From a cyanobacterium endosymbiont of Rhopalodia gibberula (GTDB lineage Bacteria; Cyanobacteriota; Cyanobacteriia; Cyanobacteriales; Microcystaceae), in assembly GCF_003574135.1 (NCBI RefSeq), contig NZ_AP018341.1, positions 620,001 to 684,000 on the forward strand: DNA of 64,000 bases, read 5' to 3'. A program made the position numbers and the translations under genes. Below, in pieces: positions 52,354 to 63,164 of this stretch. The notes beneath the pieces were generated by a model that did not search any database, was not told where the DNA came from, and saw only the letters and a list, made by a program, of their open reading frames with translations. The stretch's first letter is position 1. Each line of letters opens with the position of its first letter.

Positions 52354-53049
52354 TTATTCCACAACAGGAGGTAATTCCCCAACAGCAAGTTCAGGACCAC
52401 CAATTCCTTCAGCAATACCGCCAGAAACACCAATCTTGAATTGGGTTAGGGTTGTAGCTGCGTGCTGTGCGTTCTCAGGCTTGAGGGTGAAAATTACGTT
52501 TCTGGTAGACGCATTTTCGGGATCATGAGAAAGGAAGATTACCCGTTCTCCATTAACTTTCCCCACTAAGCTAGATTCGCTAAGTTGTGCTACCTGTTCG
52601 GGGGTAACTAAACCAAAGGCGTAGGAAAGATTGGTTAAGCGAGCACTAACGGTTTGACAACGACTTTCAGGAATGTAAGCTCCATCAGGATGGCTGGAAG
52701 GCAGGGTTGCTGTCCAAACCATCATGGGCTGACTATCTAGACCGTACTCAGCAGAAATATCCTCTGTGGTATAAACAGGATAGTGATCAGGATCCATTGT
52801 TTCCCGTACTGCTTTTTCTACAGTTGCGTAGCTTCCGTCCCCTTGAGCTTCACAGGTAAAAACAACCTTTTCTTGAATATGGGGAATCACTGCGCGGTTG
52901 CTGTCCCAATCTACACTAGAAGGAAATCCTTCTGAGACCATGTTATACTGGGGATATTTAGGATGAGCTTGGGCTCCAGAAATTGTGCTTAGTAAACCAA
53001 GGGTGGCTAATGCACTTGCCGCAACAACTTTAACTGAATTGTTAACCAT
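52354..53049 (-). CDS. COP23-type circadian-oscillating exported protein
   Basis: A 231-residue protein with a clean Sec signal peptide (SVKVVAASALATLGLLSTISG, cleavage after AQA about residue 29). A mature COP23-like domain follows (VVFTCEAQGDGSYATVEKAVR..., VWTATLPSSHPDGAYIPESRCQTVSARL, GKVNGERVIFLS, RNVIFTLKPENA) with two conserved Cys. COP23 was described as a membrane-associated circadian protein in Cyanothece and is restricted to nitrogen-fixing unicellular relatives as far as I recall. ATG 53049 is chosen for its strong GGAGGTCAAA leader. The gene is intact. Confidence 0.8.
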   Translation of the reverse strand: MVNNSVKVVAASALATLGLLSTISGAQAHPKYPQYNMVSEGFPSSVDWDSNRAVIPHIQEKVVFTCEAQGDGSYATVEKAVRETMDPDHYPVYTTEDISAEYGLDSQPMMVWTATLPSSHPDGAYIPESRCQTVSARLTNLSYAFGLVTPEQVAQLSESSLVGKVNGERVIFLSHDPENASTRNVIFTLKPENAQHAATTLTQFKIGVSGGIAEGIGGPELAVGELPPVVE

Positions 53050-53479
53050 TTTGACCTCCAAAGAGTGTAAGAAGCAGTGATTAATAGCTACTGCTATATT
53101 TTTATAAAACTTCCTATTAGCTAAAAGGCTTTAGGATAGTTCCACTTCCTCACCTCACACATTACGTCGTACAGGTCGTCAACCGTCGCGCCTTAACTTA
53201 CGCGCCTTGTCTACAACTATAGACATCCTAACCTTATCATTATGTTCAAAGCTTACAATCATAGCATTATTTTACAATTGAGTTAAGAAACTAAGATTCC
53301 CCTTCTTGCATCAGTTCCTGCTAACCCAAAATGGTCCAAGACCGGATGCTAGTGCAAAGAAAAGGGATAATTTTTAAACTTAATATCGGTTTTATGATTT
53401 AAGAGGTCGGCTCTATAATTTAAGAGGGAAAGAATAAAATTTAGGAGTTAAATTGAGTTAGAATTAACAAAAAAATATT
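53050..53479. other. Divergent spacer between cop23 and the DUF2301 gene
   Basis: 430 bases carrying both promoters. Bases 53150-53215 are unusually GC-rich for this genome and contain two copies of CGCGCC/GGCGCG spaced 12 bases apart; this belongs to the cop23 leader. Confidence 0.4.
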
Positions 53480-54142
53480 ATGAGTACTAAAACTGAACAA
53501 CTAGCCGTTTATAAAGGACAATTTGGGGAATTTATTATTACTCAAAATGATCGCATAGAGGTCATTATCTATCGTTTGGGGTTATGTTTAGCGGCCTTCA
53601 GCTTTGGGATTGCTACCCTTTTGGTGTTGATCATTGGAGAACAACTCTGGGTACTAAACTTGCTAACCCTATTATTTATACTGTTTTCAGTGGGATTAGG
53701 GATTAGTTTAGCAACTATTCATATTTATCTCCGTGCTCTCCATCGACTATTACAGGTGTTTTGGATGATTGGGACAATCACGGCATTAATTATTGCCTGG
53801 CAAAGTCCTGATCCTCTAGCCCTATTTGTCTACAATCATCCTTCAACCTTATTCGGGATTGGTTTTACTTTTGCTGCTTTAACAGGGATCTTCTTTAAAG
53901 AAGCCTTTTGTTTTAATCGTTTAGAAACCAAATTTATGACCTTTTTAGTTCCCAGTCTCTTGTTAGGTCATTTAACAGGAATTCTACCGGTTGTGGTAGA
54001 AGCAGTATTATTAGCCATTTGTGGATTTTTATTTATTATTTTTGGTTCACGCAAAGCGATTCAAGCTATCCCCCCTGATATTGGTGATAAATCTGTATTC
54101 ACCCATCTTGAACAACAACGCTCTATATCACTATCATCGTAG
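53480..54142 (+). CDS. DUF2301 integral membrane protein
   Basis: A 220-residue polytopic membrane protein with about six hydrophobic helices (roughly 30-55, 58-82, 88-105, 112-130, 140-160, 170-195). The core GIGFTFAALTGIFFKEAFCFNRLETKFMTFLVPSLLLGHL matches the DUF2301 family of cyanobacteria and plastids. Function unknown. ATG start, no operon partner. mutM lies beyond a spacer on the other strand. Confidence 0.85.
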   Translation: MSTKTEQLAVYKGQFGEFIITQNDRIEVIIYRLGLCLAAFSFGIATLLVLIIGEQLWVLNLLTLLFILFSVGLGISLATIHIYLRALHRLLQVFWMIGTITALIIAWQSPDPLALFVYNHPSTLFGIGFTFAALTGIFFKEAFCFNRLETKFMTFLVPSLLLGHLTGILPVVVEAVLLAICGFLFIIFGSRKAIQAIPPDIGDKSVFTHLEQQRSISLSS

Positions 54143-54803
54143 TGAATGGGTCGGAGATGAAGTTAACCTTTTAACTCTTCAGGTTTTTCTATCCTTCAAC
54201 AACCATCAGAATTATGTCACATACAGATAAAGGACTTCAGTGAATATCAACTTTTTGAGGCTGATGTTTGGTTATGCTGTCAATAAGATTCGGAGCTATT
54301 CAAGGTAATTTCTATAATCAATTCCATCGTTAAAGCCAACCGAACTGCTACTTTAATTATGGCGTTTAAGGACTGATTGTCTTAGTTGAATTTAGAAATT
54401 ACGAAGGCAACTCTTTATTCATATCATGTTTATACCTGAGACATTTGGTCTGCCGATATCAACAAAACATAAAAATAAATAGTTTAATATTGTACATTTT
54501 GTATTTTACCAAAAACTTTAAGGCAAGATGTAAAGCCCGTAGGACCAGTATAGAATAGGACCACTTCAAGGCTTTGAATTATGGGCTCACTAGTTACAGG
54601 AATTGTTTTAGCAATTTTGTGCTCCTATAACGGAGTCTTAAAATCTGAGTTCTCAGGATTTAGGTCCAAACGTATCTTAGAAAGCTTACAACATCGACTT
54701 TTCAGACCATGGCAGCCCCAACTTTCATTGGTCTTTATAAGGGATAGAAATTAGAAAAAGTAGTATGAGAAGTATTTTAAAGGGCAGAAGTGAGTGTTAC
54801 AAT
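54143..54803. other. Spacer between convergent DUF2301 and mutM genes
   Basis: 661 bases. A plus-strand frame from ATG 54581 stays open for 57 codons (MGSLVTGIVLAILCSYNG...), but it has no ribosome-binding site and no recognised match; probably chance or a relic. Confidence 0.4.
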
Positions 54804-55652
54804 TTACCTTTGACATTGTGGACAGAAGTGAGTAGAACGTCCTCCCAATTTTAAACGCTCAATGGCTATTCCACAAACTCGACAGGATTCTCCGGTGCGA
54901 CCATAGACCCAGGCAATCCTTCCATAATTACCCTTTGTTCCCGTCAATCCTCGAAAATCACTAAAAGTCATCCCTCCTTTTTCGATAGCCTCTTTCAATA
55001 CTTCAATAATTGACCTTCTTAACTTTTGGAGTTGTTTATGGTTTAAATTTTTAGCCATTATGGTCGGTCGAATGCCACTCTTGAATAATGCTTCATCTGC
55101 ATAAATATTTCCTAATCCTGCCACAATCCCTTGATCTAATAACAAAGTTTTAATATTGCGTTGACTAATTCTTAATTTTTCAATTAAATAACCTAAAGAG
55201 AATTCCTCAGAAAAAGGTTCAGGACCCAATTTTTTTAACCCCGTGATAATTATTTCTGGGTTTTGGTTTGGGGGAACCCACCATAGCCTACCAAAAGTGC
55301 GAATATCAACAAAACGTAACTCTTTATCTTTACCACAAAACAAACGTAGGCGCGTATGGGTCTGTTGCGGTTCAAGTTGATTCAACCACAACAACTGACC
55401 GGTCATTCGTAAATGAATGCCTAAAAAACCTCCATTTTCACCCGACTCTTTTTTCAATCTTCCTAATAAATATTTTCCTCGTCGCTCCCAACCATTAACA
55501 GTGACATTGGTGATATTAGTCAAAAATTCCGTAACTGACAAAGGATGAGCGAGAGTACGATTCAGTAATACTTCGCCACCTCGTATTGTTATTCCTAAAG
55601 TTAATCGATTAAGTTCTTTACGAACAGTTTCTACTTCGGGAAGTTCTGGCAC
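54804..55652 (-). CDS. mutM: Formamidopyrimidine-DNA glycosylase
   Basis: Bifunctional base-excision enzyme (Fpg) removing 8-oxoguanine and nicking the abasic site. The N-terminal PELPEVETVRKEL has the catalytic Pro2 and Glu3. The middle carries the helix-two-turn-helix around QGIVAGLGNIYADEALF. The C-terminal zinc finger CRVCG...HFCPQCQR is complete. 282 residues from a GTG start. The psaE relic lies immediately upstream on the same strand, an order found in many cyanobacteria as I recall. Confidence 0.95.
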   Translation of the reverse strand: MPELPEVETVRKELNRLTLGITIRGGEVLLNRTLAHPLSVTEFLTNITNVTVNGWERRGKYLLGRLKKESGENGGFLGIHLRMTGQLLWLNQLEPQQTHTRLRLFCGKDKELRFVDIRTFGRLWWVPPNQNPEIIITGLKKLGPEPFSEEFSLGYLIEKLRISQRNIKTLLLDQGIVAGLGNIYADEALFKSGIRPTIMAKNLNHKQLQKLRRSIIEVLKEAIEKGGMTFSDFRGLTGTKGNYGRIAWVYGRTGESCRVCGIAIERLKLGGRSTHFCPQCQR

Positions 55653-55772
55653 AATCTTATCCTAAAAATTATGGTTAGCAACAATAGTCCAGTCCTAGTA
55701 ATCTTAATTTAAGAGTGCTTCCTTCGTAATAGCAAGGGATTTTTCCTTGGCGGATACTAAAAAATACGATGT

Positions 55773-55945
55773 TTAATTTTTTACAAGGACAAAAAAGTTG
55801 CTAGTGTCAATGCCACCAAGACTGCCACTAGAGTTATCATAATTAATTCTATATAAAGCTGGCGATAATCAGGATGGATGATTCCAGATTTGTCAACACC
55901 AGCAACAGTTTCTATATCTTCCGGGATTATCTAATCCTCCTAATA
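55773..55945 (-). pseudogene. psaE: Probable dead photosystem I subunit PsaE
   Basis: One minus frame reads EDIETVAGVDKSGIIHP (PsaE: NDVGTVASVEKSGILYP). After a shift of frame comes YRINYDNSSGSLGGIDTSNFF (PsaE: DRVNYNGFSGSASGVNTNNFA), aligned without gaps and at nearly the right distance. The PsaE N-terminus is reduced to fragments and no proper start exists. Complication: the first frame alone stays open to a TAA and its shifted tail looks like a membrane helix; that hydrophobicity can arise from the run of pyrimidine-ending codons of the PsaE frame. Position directly upstream of mutM supports psaE. Confidence 0.6.
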
Positions 55946-56808
55946 GATACTATTAGATAGTAGAATCTTAATGATCAAAATTTTAAGTTTTATTGTAAAT
56001 TTGACTATATTACCTCAACAAAATTAAGTGAAGTGTCTCCAAAATCTTGAAAACAGGAAAGTTTTAACTAATTAAAGTCTAAAGTTTTTCGACGAAAGTA
56101 ACGTACTTTTGTGCTCATAGTTCTAGGTTGAAGGCTAATTTGGTAGCTGTAGTGGGAGCTATCACTAACCCAATAAATTATTCAAGTTGGTTGTAAGTTC
56201 AGTAAATTTTGAATTCCCAATAGTTAAGAATCTAAATTTTTCAACGTTGCGCTTAAGATCCAAACGGTTGCAATGTTTTAGGCTCGGATTTGGCACACCA
56301 AGGGGAATTCTTCTGACTTTGTAATGGATCTCAATAATTTGGATAAGTCACTATGTTCTATATTAGTTGGAATGGATGGTAGTTCAAATCCCAAAGACTA
56401 TAAACATTAGACTGAGTATGGGTACTCATAAGGTAGGGATAGGTCAGTTAGAAATCACTAACAGTCGACTTAATTCGGCTTATACTTGAGAAACGTACGA
56501 TTAATTTTTCGCTATTATAATTTTTTTTTACTCATCAAAATTTCTCTATCTTCTTACTTACAAGAGTTTGCTATAAAAAATATTGACTAAGAAAAAACAG
56601 TTTTATGCTTAAGTAGTTCATTAGAAGATTGGGCAGTTACAGTGTGGTATCAGCAATTAAAAACAATCTTGACGGATTATAGTGATCCCAAGAATCCCTC
56701 ACCTCTAGTGAAGGGAGTGTCAAAACAGGTACCCTTCCATGATATCATTGCTGACGGTTCGCTATTGGCTTCATGGATTGATTCTAATAGCTTCATTTGT
56801 CTAACACT
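55946..56808. other. Upstream region of the ATP synthase cluster
   Basis: About 860 bases. No protein relic recognised. The segment 56630-56800 is less AT-rich and conserved-looking, and probably holds the promoter and leader of the atp operon. Confidence 0.4.
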
Positions 56809-57231
56809 ATGCCTGTGATTGATCGTCAAACCCCGACGGCTGAAACCGTTTCCCCCTCAGTTGATCCTATGAGAGATTACTATCGATTGCAACGCACTTT
56901 GTTGTTATTGAGTTTATCTCTTACGGGGATTATTTTTATCTGTGTCTGGACTGCTTATTCCCTAGATACAGCTCTTAACTACTTGATAGGAGCTATTGTC
57001 GGCATTGTTTATTTGAAACTATTAGCCAGGGACGTAGCACAACTTGGTTTAGTCCATAAACGGATGGGGAATAGAGGGATGGGGTTATTTGTGATCTTAA
57101 TTGTTGTGGCTAGTCAATGGCAGAAAATGCATGTCCTCCCAGCTTTTCTGGGATTTCTGACTTATAAAGCCGCCATAATCGCCTATATGCTCAAAAGTGT
57201 TTTAACACCGGAATCTGAGCCAAGGTATTAG
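56809..57231 (+). CDS. atp1: ATP synthase protein I
   Basis: Membrane accessory protein encoded first in cyanobacterial atp operons, thought to help assemble the c-ring. 140 residues from ATG 56809 (a TTG four codons upstream is less likely). Four hydrophobic helices lie at about 31-51, 55-73, 89-103 and 110-128. It starts 480 bases before atpB, the usual position. Nothing odd. Confidence 0.85.
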   Translation: MPVIDRQTPTAETVSPSVDPMRDYYRLQRTLLLLSLSLTGIIFICVWTAYSLDTALNYLIGAIVGIVYLKLLARDVAQLGLVHKRMGNRGMGLFVILIVVASQWQKMHVLPAFLGFLTYKAAIIAYMLKSVLTPESEPRY

Positions 57232-57287
57232 GGCATCGAGGAAATTAACCATTCTCGTATTTTGATTAAGTAAATAAATCTCACCGA

Positions 57288-58034
57288 ATGACAATGTTAG
57301 ATGGTTTGAGTTTTGTACAAACATTTCCTCTTGCTTCATTAGAAGTCGGTCAGCATTGGTACTGGGAAATTGGGAACTATAGGGTACATGGACAAGTATT
57401 CATGACCTCCTGGTTCGTGATTAGCCTCTTGGTGATAGCATCTTTAGCCGCCACTCAGAATGTGCAACGCATCCCCAATGGAATGCAAAATTTTATGGAG
57501 TATGTCCTAGAATTTTTGCGAGACTTGGCTAAAAATCAATTAGGAGAAAAGGAATATAGGCCTTGGTTACCCTTCATTGGGACCTTGTTTTTATTTATCT
57601 TTGTCTCCAACTGGTCAGGTGCGTTAGTTCCTTGGGCGTTAATTAAACTTCCAGAAGGAGAATTAGCTGCTCCTACCAACGACATCAATACCACTGTTGC
57701 CTTAGCACTACTAACTTCTCTAGCGTACTTCTACGCTGGTCTAAGCAAGAAAGGATTGAGCTATTTTTCTCACTATGTAGAGCCAATTCCTGTTCTCTTA
57801 CCAATTAAGATCTTAGAAGATTTCACCAAGCCTTTATCTCTAAGCTTCCGTTTGTTTGGAAACATCCTCGCGGATGAATTAGTGGTGGCGGTATTGGTCT
57901 TCTTAGTGCCTTTGTTCATTCCCTTACCTATTATGGCCTTGGGGTTATTCACAAGTGCGATCCAAGCCTTGGTATTTGCCACCTTAGCGGGGGCTTATAT
58001 TCATGAGGCGATCGAATCTGAAGAAGAACATTAA
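57288..58034 (+). CDS. atpB: ATP synthase Fo subunit a
   Basis: Membrane stator subunit forming the proton half-channels against the c-ring. 248 residues. Diagnostic [17 protein letters not shown] contains the essential Arg (about residue 188), and the C-terminal [23 protein letters not shown] carries the Gln/Glu/His residues of the channel. Five to six membrane helices. Second gene of the cluster, 56 bases after atp1. Confidence 0.95.
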   Translation: MTMLDGLSFVQTFPLASLEVGQHWYWEIGNYRVHGQVFMTSWFVISLLVIASLAATQNVQRIPNGMQNFMEYVLEFLRDLAKNQLGEKEYRPWLPFIGTLFLFIFVSNWSGALVPWALIKLPEGELAAPTNDINTTVALALLTSLAYFYAGLSKKGLSYFSHYVEPIPVLLPIKILEDFTKPLSLSFRLFGNILADELVVAVLVFLVPLFIPLPIMALGLFTSAIQALVFATLAGAYIHEAIESEEEH

Positions 58035-58607
<573 letters not shown>

Positions 58608-58865
58608 GCGGTTTTGAAACAGTAGAGACGCGCGCTGTGTGAAGACAAAAAGCAAAAAGAGACGATACAGACCTTACTGCTTTTACTAATGTCGGCTCAG
58701 ACAACATCGGGTGTAGTAAATCAAAAAAAGTTTGTATTAACTTGGCTACTTGTGACTTCAATCATTGTCTCGTCTCTACTGATTCCTCCACCATACCAAC
58801 CAGAGATTCGTTAGCCGCTTGAATCTTTTTTGTTTTGACTGAAACATTAATGGGAACCGCAAAAA

Positions 58866-59297
58866 ATGTTTGATTTTGATGCAACTATGCCTTTAATGGC
58901 TTTACAATTTGTTCTCTTGGCAGTTGTCCTCAATGGAATTTTTTACAAGCCCTTGAGTAAAGCATTAGACGAGCGAGCAGATTATATCCATCAGAAAGAG
59001 ACTGATGAAAAAAAGCGTCTAGCTAAAGCTAAAGAATTGGCTCTAGAATATGAAGCGCAGCTTGCCGATGCGCGTAAGCGGTCTCAAGAAGTAATCGCAC
59101 AAGCTCAGGCTGACGCACAAAAAATTGCAGCCAAAGCTTTAGCTAATGCTCAACGAAAAGCCCAAGAGGAAAAAGAGAAAGTTGCCCAAGAAATCACCCA
59201 ACAACGCCAAGAAGCACTGGGTGTTCTAGAACAACAGGTTGATATCCTAAGCCGTAAAATTCTAGAAAAACTTCTAGGGCCTGAATTTGTAAATTAA
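58866..59297 (+). CDS. atpG: ATP synthase Fo subunit b'
   Basis: One of the two b-type stator subunits in phototroph-type ATP synthases. 143 residues: an N-terminal membrane helix ([16 protein letters not shown], about 12-27) and then a long charged coiled coil rich in Ala/Gln/Lys/Glu. Lies 258 bases after atpE and 37 before atpF. Intact. Confidence 0.93.
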   Translation: MFDFDATMPLMALQFVLLAVVLNGIFYKPLSKALDERADYIHQKETDEKKRLAKAKELALEYEAQLADARKRSQEVIAQAQADAQKIAAKALANAQRKAQEEKEKVAQEITQQRQEALGVLEQQVDILSRKILEKLLGPEFVN

Positions 59298-59334
59298 ATC
59301 TGCCATCGATTGAGTTTTCACTAGCAAAATACGT

Positions 59335-59871
59335 ATGATCGATTCTTTTTTTATATTAGCTACAGAAGCCCATGAGGCCAGTCAAGGTGGGTTCGGCTTA
59401 GATTTTAATCTTCTAGAAACGAACCTTCTTAATCTTGTTATTCTCATTGGGGTGTTGGTATTCTACGGCAGCAAAGTTTTGGGAAATATCTTGAGTGAGC
59501 GGAGATTGCAGATTGCTGGTGCTATTCAAGAAGCTGAGGAACGTCAACGCAAAGCAGCCGATGCTTTGGGAAAGGAACAGCAGAAATTAACGCAAGCTCA
59601 AGCTGAAGCTAAACGAATTTGTCAAAGGGCTAAAGACAGAGCTGCTACTCTAGCTAAAGAAATTGCTGAAAAAAGTAGGCAAGATGTGGAGCGTCTTAAA
59701 GAGACGGCTGCAGCCGATCTTAGTAGTGAGCAAGAACGAGTCATTGCTCAATTGAAAAAACAAATTGCTCAAATGGCTATCAATAAAGCGGAAAGCCAAC
59801 TCAAAGAACAGGTCAATGAGGATATGCAACATCTCCTAATCGACCGTAGTATCGCTCAGTTAGGAGGTTGA
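59335..59871 (+). CDS. atpF: ATP synthase Fo subunit b
   Basis: Peripheral-stalk subunit. 178 residues: a hydrophobic helix at about 30-50 (NLVILIGVLVFYGSKVL) followed by a coiled coil to the end. The last codons contain GGAGG, which serves as the ribosome-binding site of atpH three bases downstream of the stop, a classic translational coupling. Confidence 0.93.
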   Translation: MIDSFFILATEAHEASQGGFGLDFNLLETNLLNLVILIGVLVFYGSKVLGNILSERRLQIAGAIQEAEERQRKAADALGKEQQKLTQAQAEAKRICQRAKDRAATLAKEIAEKSRQDVERLKETAAADLSSEQERVIAQLKKQIAQMAINKAESQLKEQVNEDMQHLLIDRSIAQLGG

Positions 59872-59874
59872 TTA

Positions 59875-60432
59875 ATGAAAGGTTCCCTCATTAGTACTGC
59901 GATTGCTGAACCTTACGCTCAAGCGTTAATGTCAGTGGCTTTGAACCACGATCTCGCCGATGCCTTTGGGGAAGAATGCCGGTCCTTAGTTGCCTTATTG
60001 GAAGAGTCTCCTGATTTGGAAGCATTTATTGCATCCCCAGTGATCAAAGAAATAGACAAAAAAACTGTTTTGAGACAGATCATGGGAGAAGGAGCTAATT
60101 TTTATCTACTCAATTTTATGATGTTGTTGGTAGATAAACGGCGGATTATCTTCCTTGAAAAAATTTGCCAGCAATATATTGCCCTATTGCGGAAGTTGAC
60201 CAATATCGTTTTAGCCGAAGTTACTTCAGTCAAAGAATTGAGCAAAGAACAAAGTGAGTCTATAGCCAACAAAATTGAAGAACTTACTGGTGCGAGAGGC
60301 GTAGAAATCAAAACGAAAATTGATCCTGACTTGATTGGGGGTGTCACTATTAAAGTAGGGTCTCAAGTCTTTGATGCCAGCCTTCGAGGACAACTACGCC
60401 GTGTCAGTCTTAGCTTAAGCGGTATCGCTTAG
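59875..60432 (+). CDS. atpH: ATP synthase F1 subunit delta
   Basis: Caps the F1 head and binds the peripheral stalk. 185 residues; [11 protein letters not shown] near the N-terminus and the C-terminal signature [25 protein letters not shown] are diagnostic. Starts 3 bases after the atpF stop with its ribosome-binding site inside atpF. Intact. Confidence 0.95.
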   Translation: MKGSLISTAIAEPYAQALMSVALNHDLADAFGEECRSLVALLEESPDLEAFIASPVIKEIDKKTVLRQIMGEGANFYLLNFMMLLVDKRRIIFLEKICQQYIALLRKLTNIVLAEVTSVKELSKEQSESIANKIEELTGARGVEIKTKIDPDLIGGVTIKVGSQVFDASLRGQLRRVSLSLSGIA

Positions 60433-60480
60433 GTTATTTGTGTTTCATTGTATCCATTCGACTTCTAGAACAACTTAACT

Positions 60481-61992
60481 ATGGTTAGCATCAGACCCGA
60501 CGAAATTAGCAGCATTATTCGCCAGCAAATTGAATCCTACGATCAAACTGTAACAGTTTCTAACGTGGGAACAGTGCTTCAAGTAGGAGATGGAACTGCC
60601 CGTATTTATGGCTTAGAACAAGCCATGGCTGGAGAACTTCTTGAATTTGAAGATGGAACTATCGGAATCGCTCTCAACCTTGAAGAAGATAACGTTGGGG
60701 CCGTATTAATGGGAACCGGTCTTGATATTCAAGAAGGGAGTACCGTTAAAGCTACTGGAAGAATTGCCCAAGTTCCCGTAGGGGAAGCAATGATAGGACG
60801 GGTGGTTGATTCCCTAGGTCGTCCTCTTGATGGTAAAGGAGATATTAATACTTCTGAAACTGGTCTAATCGAATCGATGGCCCCTGGGATTGTTGCTCGC
60901 AAATCCGTTTGTGAACCTATGCAAACAGGAATTACAGCTATTGATGCGATGATTCCTGTGGGACGGGGACAACGGGAATTGATTATCGGTGATCGTAAAA
61001 CGGGAAAAACGGCAATTGCGATTGATACCATCATTAATCAGAAGTCCGAAGACGTAATCTGTGTCTATGTAGCGATTGGACAAAAAGCATCTACTGTCGC
61101 ACAGGTGATAAGAACCCTCGAAGAAAATGGTGCGATGGACTATACCATAGTCGTCGCCGCTAACGCAAATGATCCAGCCACATTACAGTATCTTGCTCCC
61201 TATACGGGAGCCACCCTTGCTGAGTACTTTATGTATAAGGGCAAGGCTACCTTGATAATTTACGATGACCTCTCCAAACAAGCTCAAGCTTACCGTCAGT
61301 TATCTTTATTACTAAAACGCCCTCCTGGTCGGGAAGCTTATCCTGGAGATGTGTTCTATATCCACTCTCGCTTATTGGAACGTGCTGCAAAACTTAGCGA
61401 CAATCTCGGTGGGGGTAGTATGACAGCGTTACCCGTGATTGAAACCCAAGCAGGTGACGTTTCTGCTTACATTCCTACGAACGTAATTTCTATCACTGAC
61501 GGACAGATCTTCCTTTCTAGCGACTTGTTTAACTCAGGTTTCCGTCCCGCTATCAATGCAGGGATTTCAGTAAGTAGAGTAGGATCTGCGGCTCAAACCA
61601 AGGCTATGAAAAAGGTCGCTGGTAAATTGAAACTAGAATTAGCACAATTTGCTGAATTAGAAGCGTTTTCCCAATTTGCCTCTGATCTAGATACCGCTAC
61701 TCAGTCTCAACTATCACGGGGTCAACGGTTACGTGAAGTATTGAAGCAACCTGAAAATTCTCCCTTAGCAGTGTGGGAACAGGTAGCAATTTCCTATGCA
61801 GGATTAAATGGTTATCTTGATGAAGTTGCTGTGGAGAAGGTGACTAAATTTACCATGGGACTACGAAACTATATTAAAACCAGTAAAGCAAGATTTACTG
61901 AGATCATTGGAGTCGAGAAAACACTTACTGATGAAGCAGAAAGCCTCCTCAAAGAAGCTATTGAGGAATATAAACAGGCCTTTGCAGCGTAA
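60481..61992 (+). CDS. atpA: ATP synthase F1 subunit alpha
   Basis: Non-catalytic nucleotide-binding subunit of the F1 hexamer. 503 residues. Walker [12 protein letters not shown] (about 169-179), Walker B ATLIIYDD (about 258-265) and the signature [13 protein letters not shown] (about 360) are present. The N-terminal [14 protein letters not shown] binds delta. Highly conserved and uneroded. The beta and epsilon genes are not in this window, as expected for cyanobacteria where they form a separate operon. Confidence 0.98.
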   Translation: MVSIRPDEISSIIRQQIESYDQTVTVSNVGTVLQVGDGTARIYGLEQAMAGELLEFEDGTIGIALNLEEDNVGAVLMGTGLDIQEGSTVKATGRIAQVPVGEAMIGRVVDSLGRPLDGKGDINTSETGLIESMAPGIVARKSVCEPMQTGITAIDAMIPVGRGQRELIIGDRKTGKTAIAIDTIINQKSEDVICVYVAIGQKASTVAQVIRTLEENGAMDYTIVVAANANDPATLQYLAPYTGATLAEYFMYKGKATLIIYDDLSKQAQAYRQLSLLLKRPPGREAYPGDVFYIHSRLLERAAKLSDNLGGGSMTALPVIETQAGDVSAYIPTNVISITDGQIFLSSDLFNSGFRPAINAGISVSRVGSAAQTKAMKKVAGKLKLELAQFAELEAFSQFASDLDTATQSQLSRGQRLREVLKQPENSPLAVWEQVAISYAGLNGYLDEVAVEKVTKFTMGLRNYIKTSKARFTEIIGVEKTLTDEAESLLKEAIEEYKQAFAA

Positions 61993-62086
61993 TTTACCAT
62001 AAGTCAGTGGTTAGTCATTTCCTAACGAACGAGAAGGGAGGCTAACCACCCACGATTCCTTATGAATAATTAATCCAAAAAAAAAT

Positions 62087-63031
62087 ATGCCTAACCTCAA
62101 AGCTATCCGTGATCGGATTGAATCCGTCAAAAATACAAAAAAAATTACCGAGGCTATGCGTCTGGTAGCCGCCGCTAAGGTTCGCCGGGCTCAAGAACAG
62201 GTAATGTCTACTCGTCCTTTTGCTGATAATTTAGCCAATGTTCTTTATAATTTGCTCAACCGTCTCAAGTATGGGGATGTAAATCTCCCCCTATTGCAAC
62301 AAAGACAGGTCAAAACTGTAGCTATAGTTGTTGTCTCAGGTGATCGGGGGTTATGTGGTGGATATAACTCTTATGTGATTCGTCGTGCAGAACAACGCAA
62401 AAAAGAATTAGAAGCTCAAGGACTTGATTATTGTTTCATCACCATTGGACGTAAATCAACTCAATATTTTTCTCGTCGCGAAGTTCCCATTGCAACTAAG
62501 TATATAGGACTAAATCAAATCCCTACAGCCGATGAAGCTGGATCTATTGCTGACGAGTTATTATCTCTGTTTTTGTCGGAAACAGTTGACCGAGTGGAGT
62601 TAATTTATACTCGTTTTGTTTCCTTGATCAGTTCTCGTCCTGTGATTCAAACTCTGTTACCTTTGACTCTTCAGGGGTTGGAAGTTGAAGACGATGAAAT
62701 ATTCCGCTTAATTACCCGTGAAGGGAGATTGCAGATAGAAAGAGAAACGATTACTCAAGAGCTCGAGAGTTTTCCCCAAGACATGATCTTCGAACAAGAT
62801 CCCTTGCAAATTCTCGATTCCCTGTTACCTCTATATATCAACAACCAATTACTTAGGGGATTGGAAGAAGCATCGGCGAGCGAATTAGCAGCTCGAATGA
62901 CGGCGATGAGTAACGCGAGTGATAATGCTGGACAGTTAATTAACAGTCTTACTCTATCCTACAACAAAGCGCGTCAAGCAGCAATTACTCAACAGTTAAT
63001 GGAAGTGGTTGCTGGTGCTAATGCTTTGTAG
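62087..63031 (+). CDS. atpC: ATP synthase F1 subunit gamma
   Basis: Central rotor shaft. 314 residues. The N-terminal [30 protein letters not shown] and C-terminal [21 protein letters not shown]...[22 protein letters not shown] helices form the coiled-coil shaft. The middle lacks the plant-type regulatory Cys pair, as in other cyanobacteria. Last gene of the cluster, followed by a terminator. Confidence 0.97.
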   Translation: MPNLKAIRDRIESVKNTKKITEAMRLVAAAKVRRAQEQVMSTRPFADNLANVLYNLLNRLKYGDVNLPLLQQRQVKTVAIVVVSGDRGLCGGYNSYVIRRAEQRKKELEAQGLDYCFITIGRKSTQYFSRREVPIATKYIGLNQIPTADEAGSIADELLSLFLSETVDRVELIYTRFVSLISSRPVIQTLLPLTLQGLEVEDDEIFRLITREGRLQIERETITQELESFPQDMIFEQDPLQILDSLLPLYINNQLLRGLEEASASELAARMTAMSNASDNAGQLINSLTLSYNKARQAAITQQLMEVVAGANAL

Positions 63032-63064
63032 GAGTTAACTATTAGAACAATTTAATAATCTTTC

Positions 63065-63092
63065 GAGCGTTTAGAAATTTTTCTAAACGCTT
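63065..63092 (+). terminator. Terminator of the atp cluster
   Basis: GCGTTTAGAAA at 63067-63077 pairs perfectly with TTTCTAAACGC at 63080-63090 around a minimal TT loop, extended by A-T and G-T pairs, 35 bases after the atpC stop. Followed by TTGTTCTTT. Confidence 0.8.
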
Positions 63093-63164
63093 GTTCTTTA
63101 ACAAATAGCAAACACCTTTGATGTCCTATCTATCTTAGTGTTAGAATATCGTCAGTTGTCTAAG

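Noticed and set aside
53150-53180. CCTCACCTCACAC segment resembling the Yfr1 small-RNA core
   Set aside because: The conserved Yfr1 core (ACTCCTCACAC) is not matched exactly, and the flanking hairpins and T-run terminator are weak.
54581-54751. 57-codon frame starting MGSLVTGIVLAILC as a small membrane protein
   Set aside because: No ribosome-binding site, hydrophilic Arg-rich second half, no recognisable family; likely chance.
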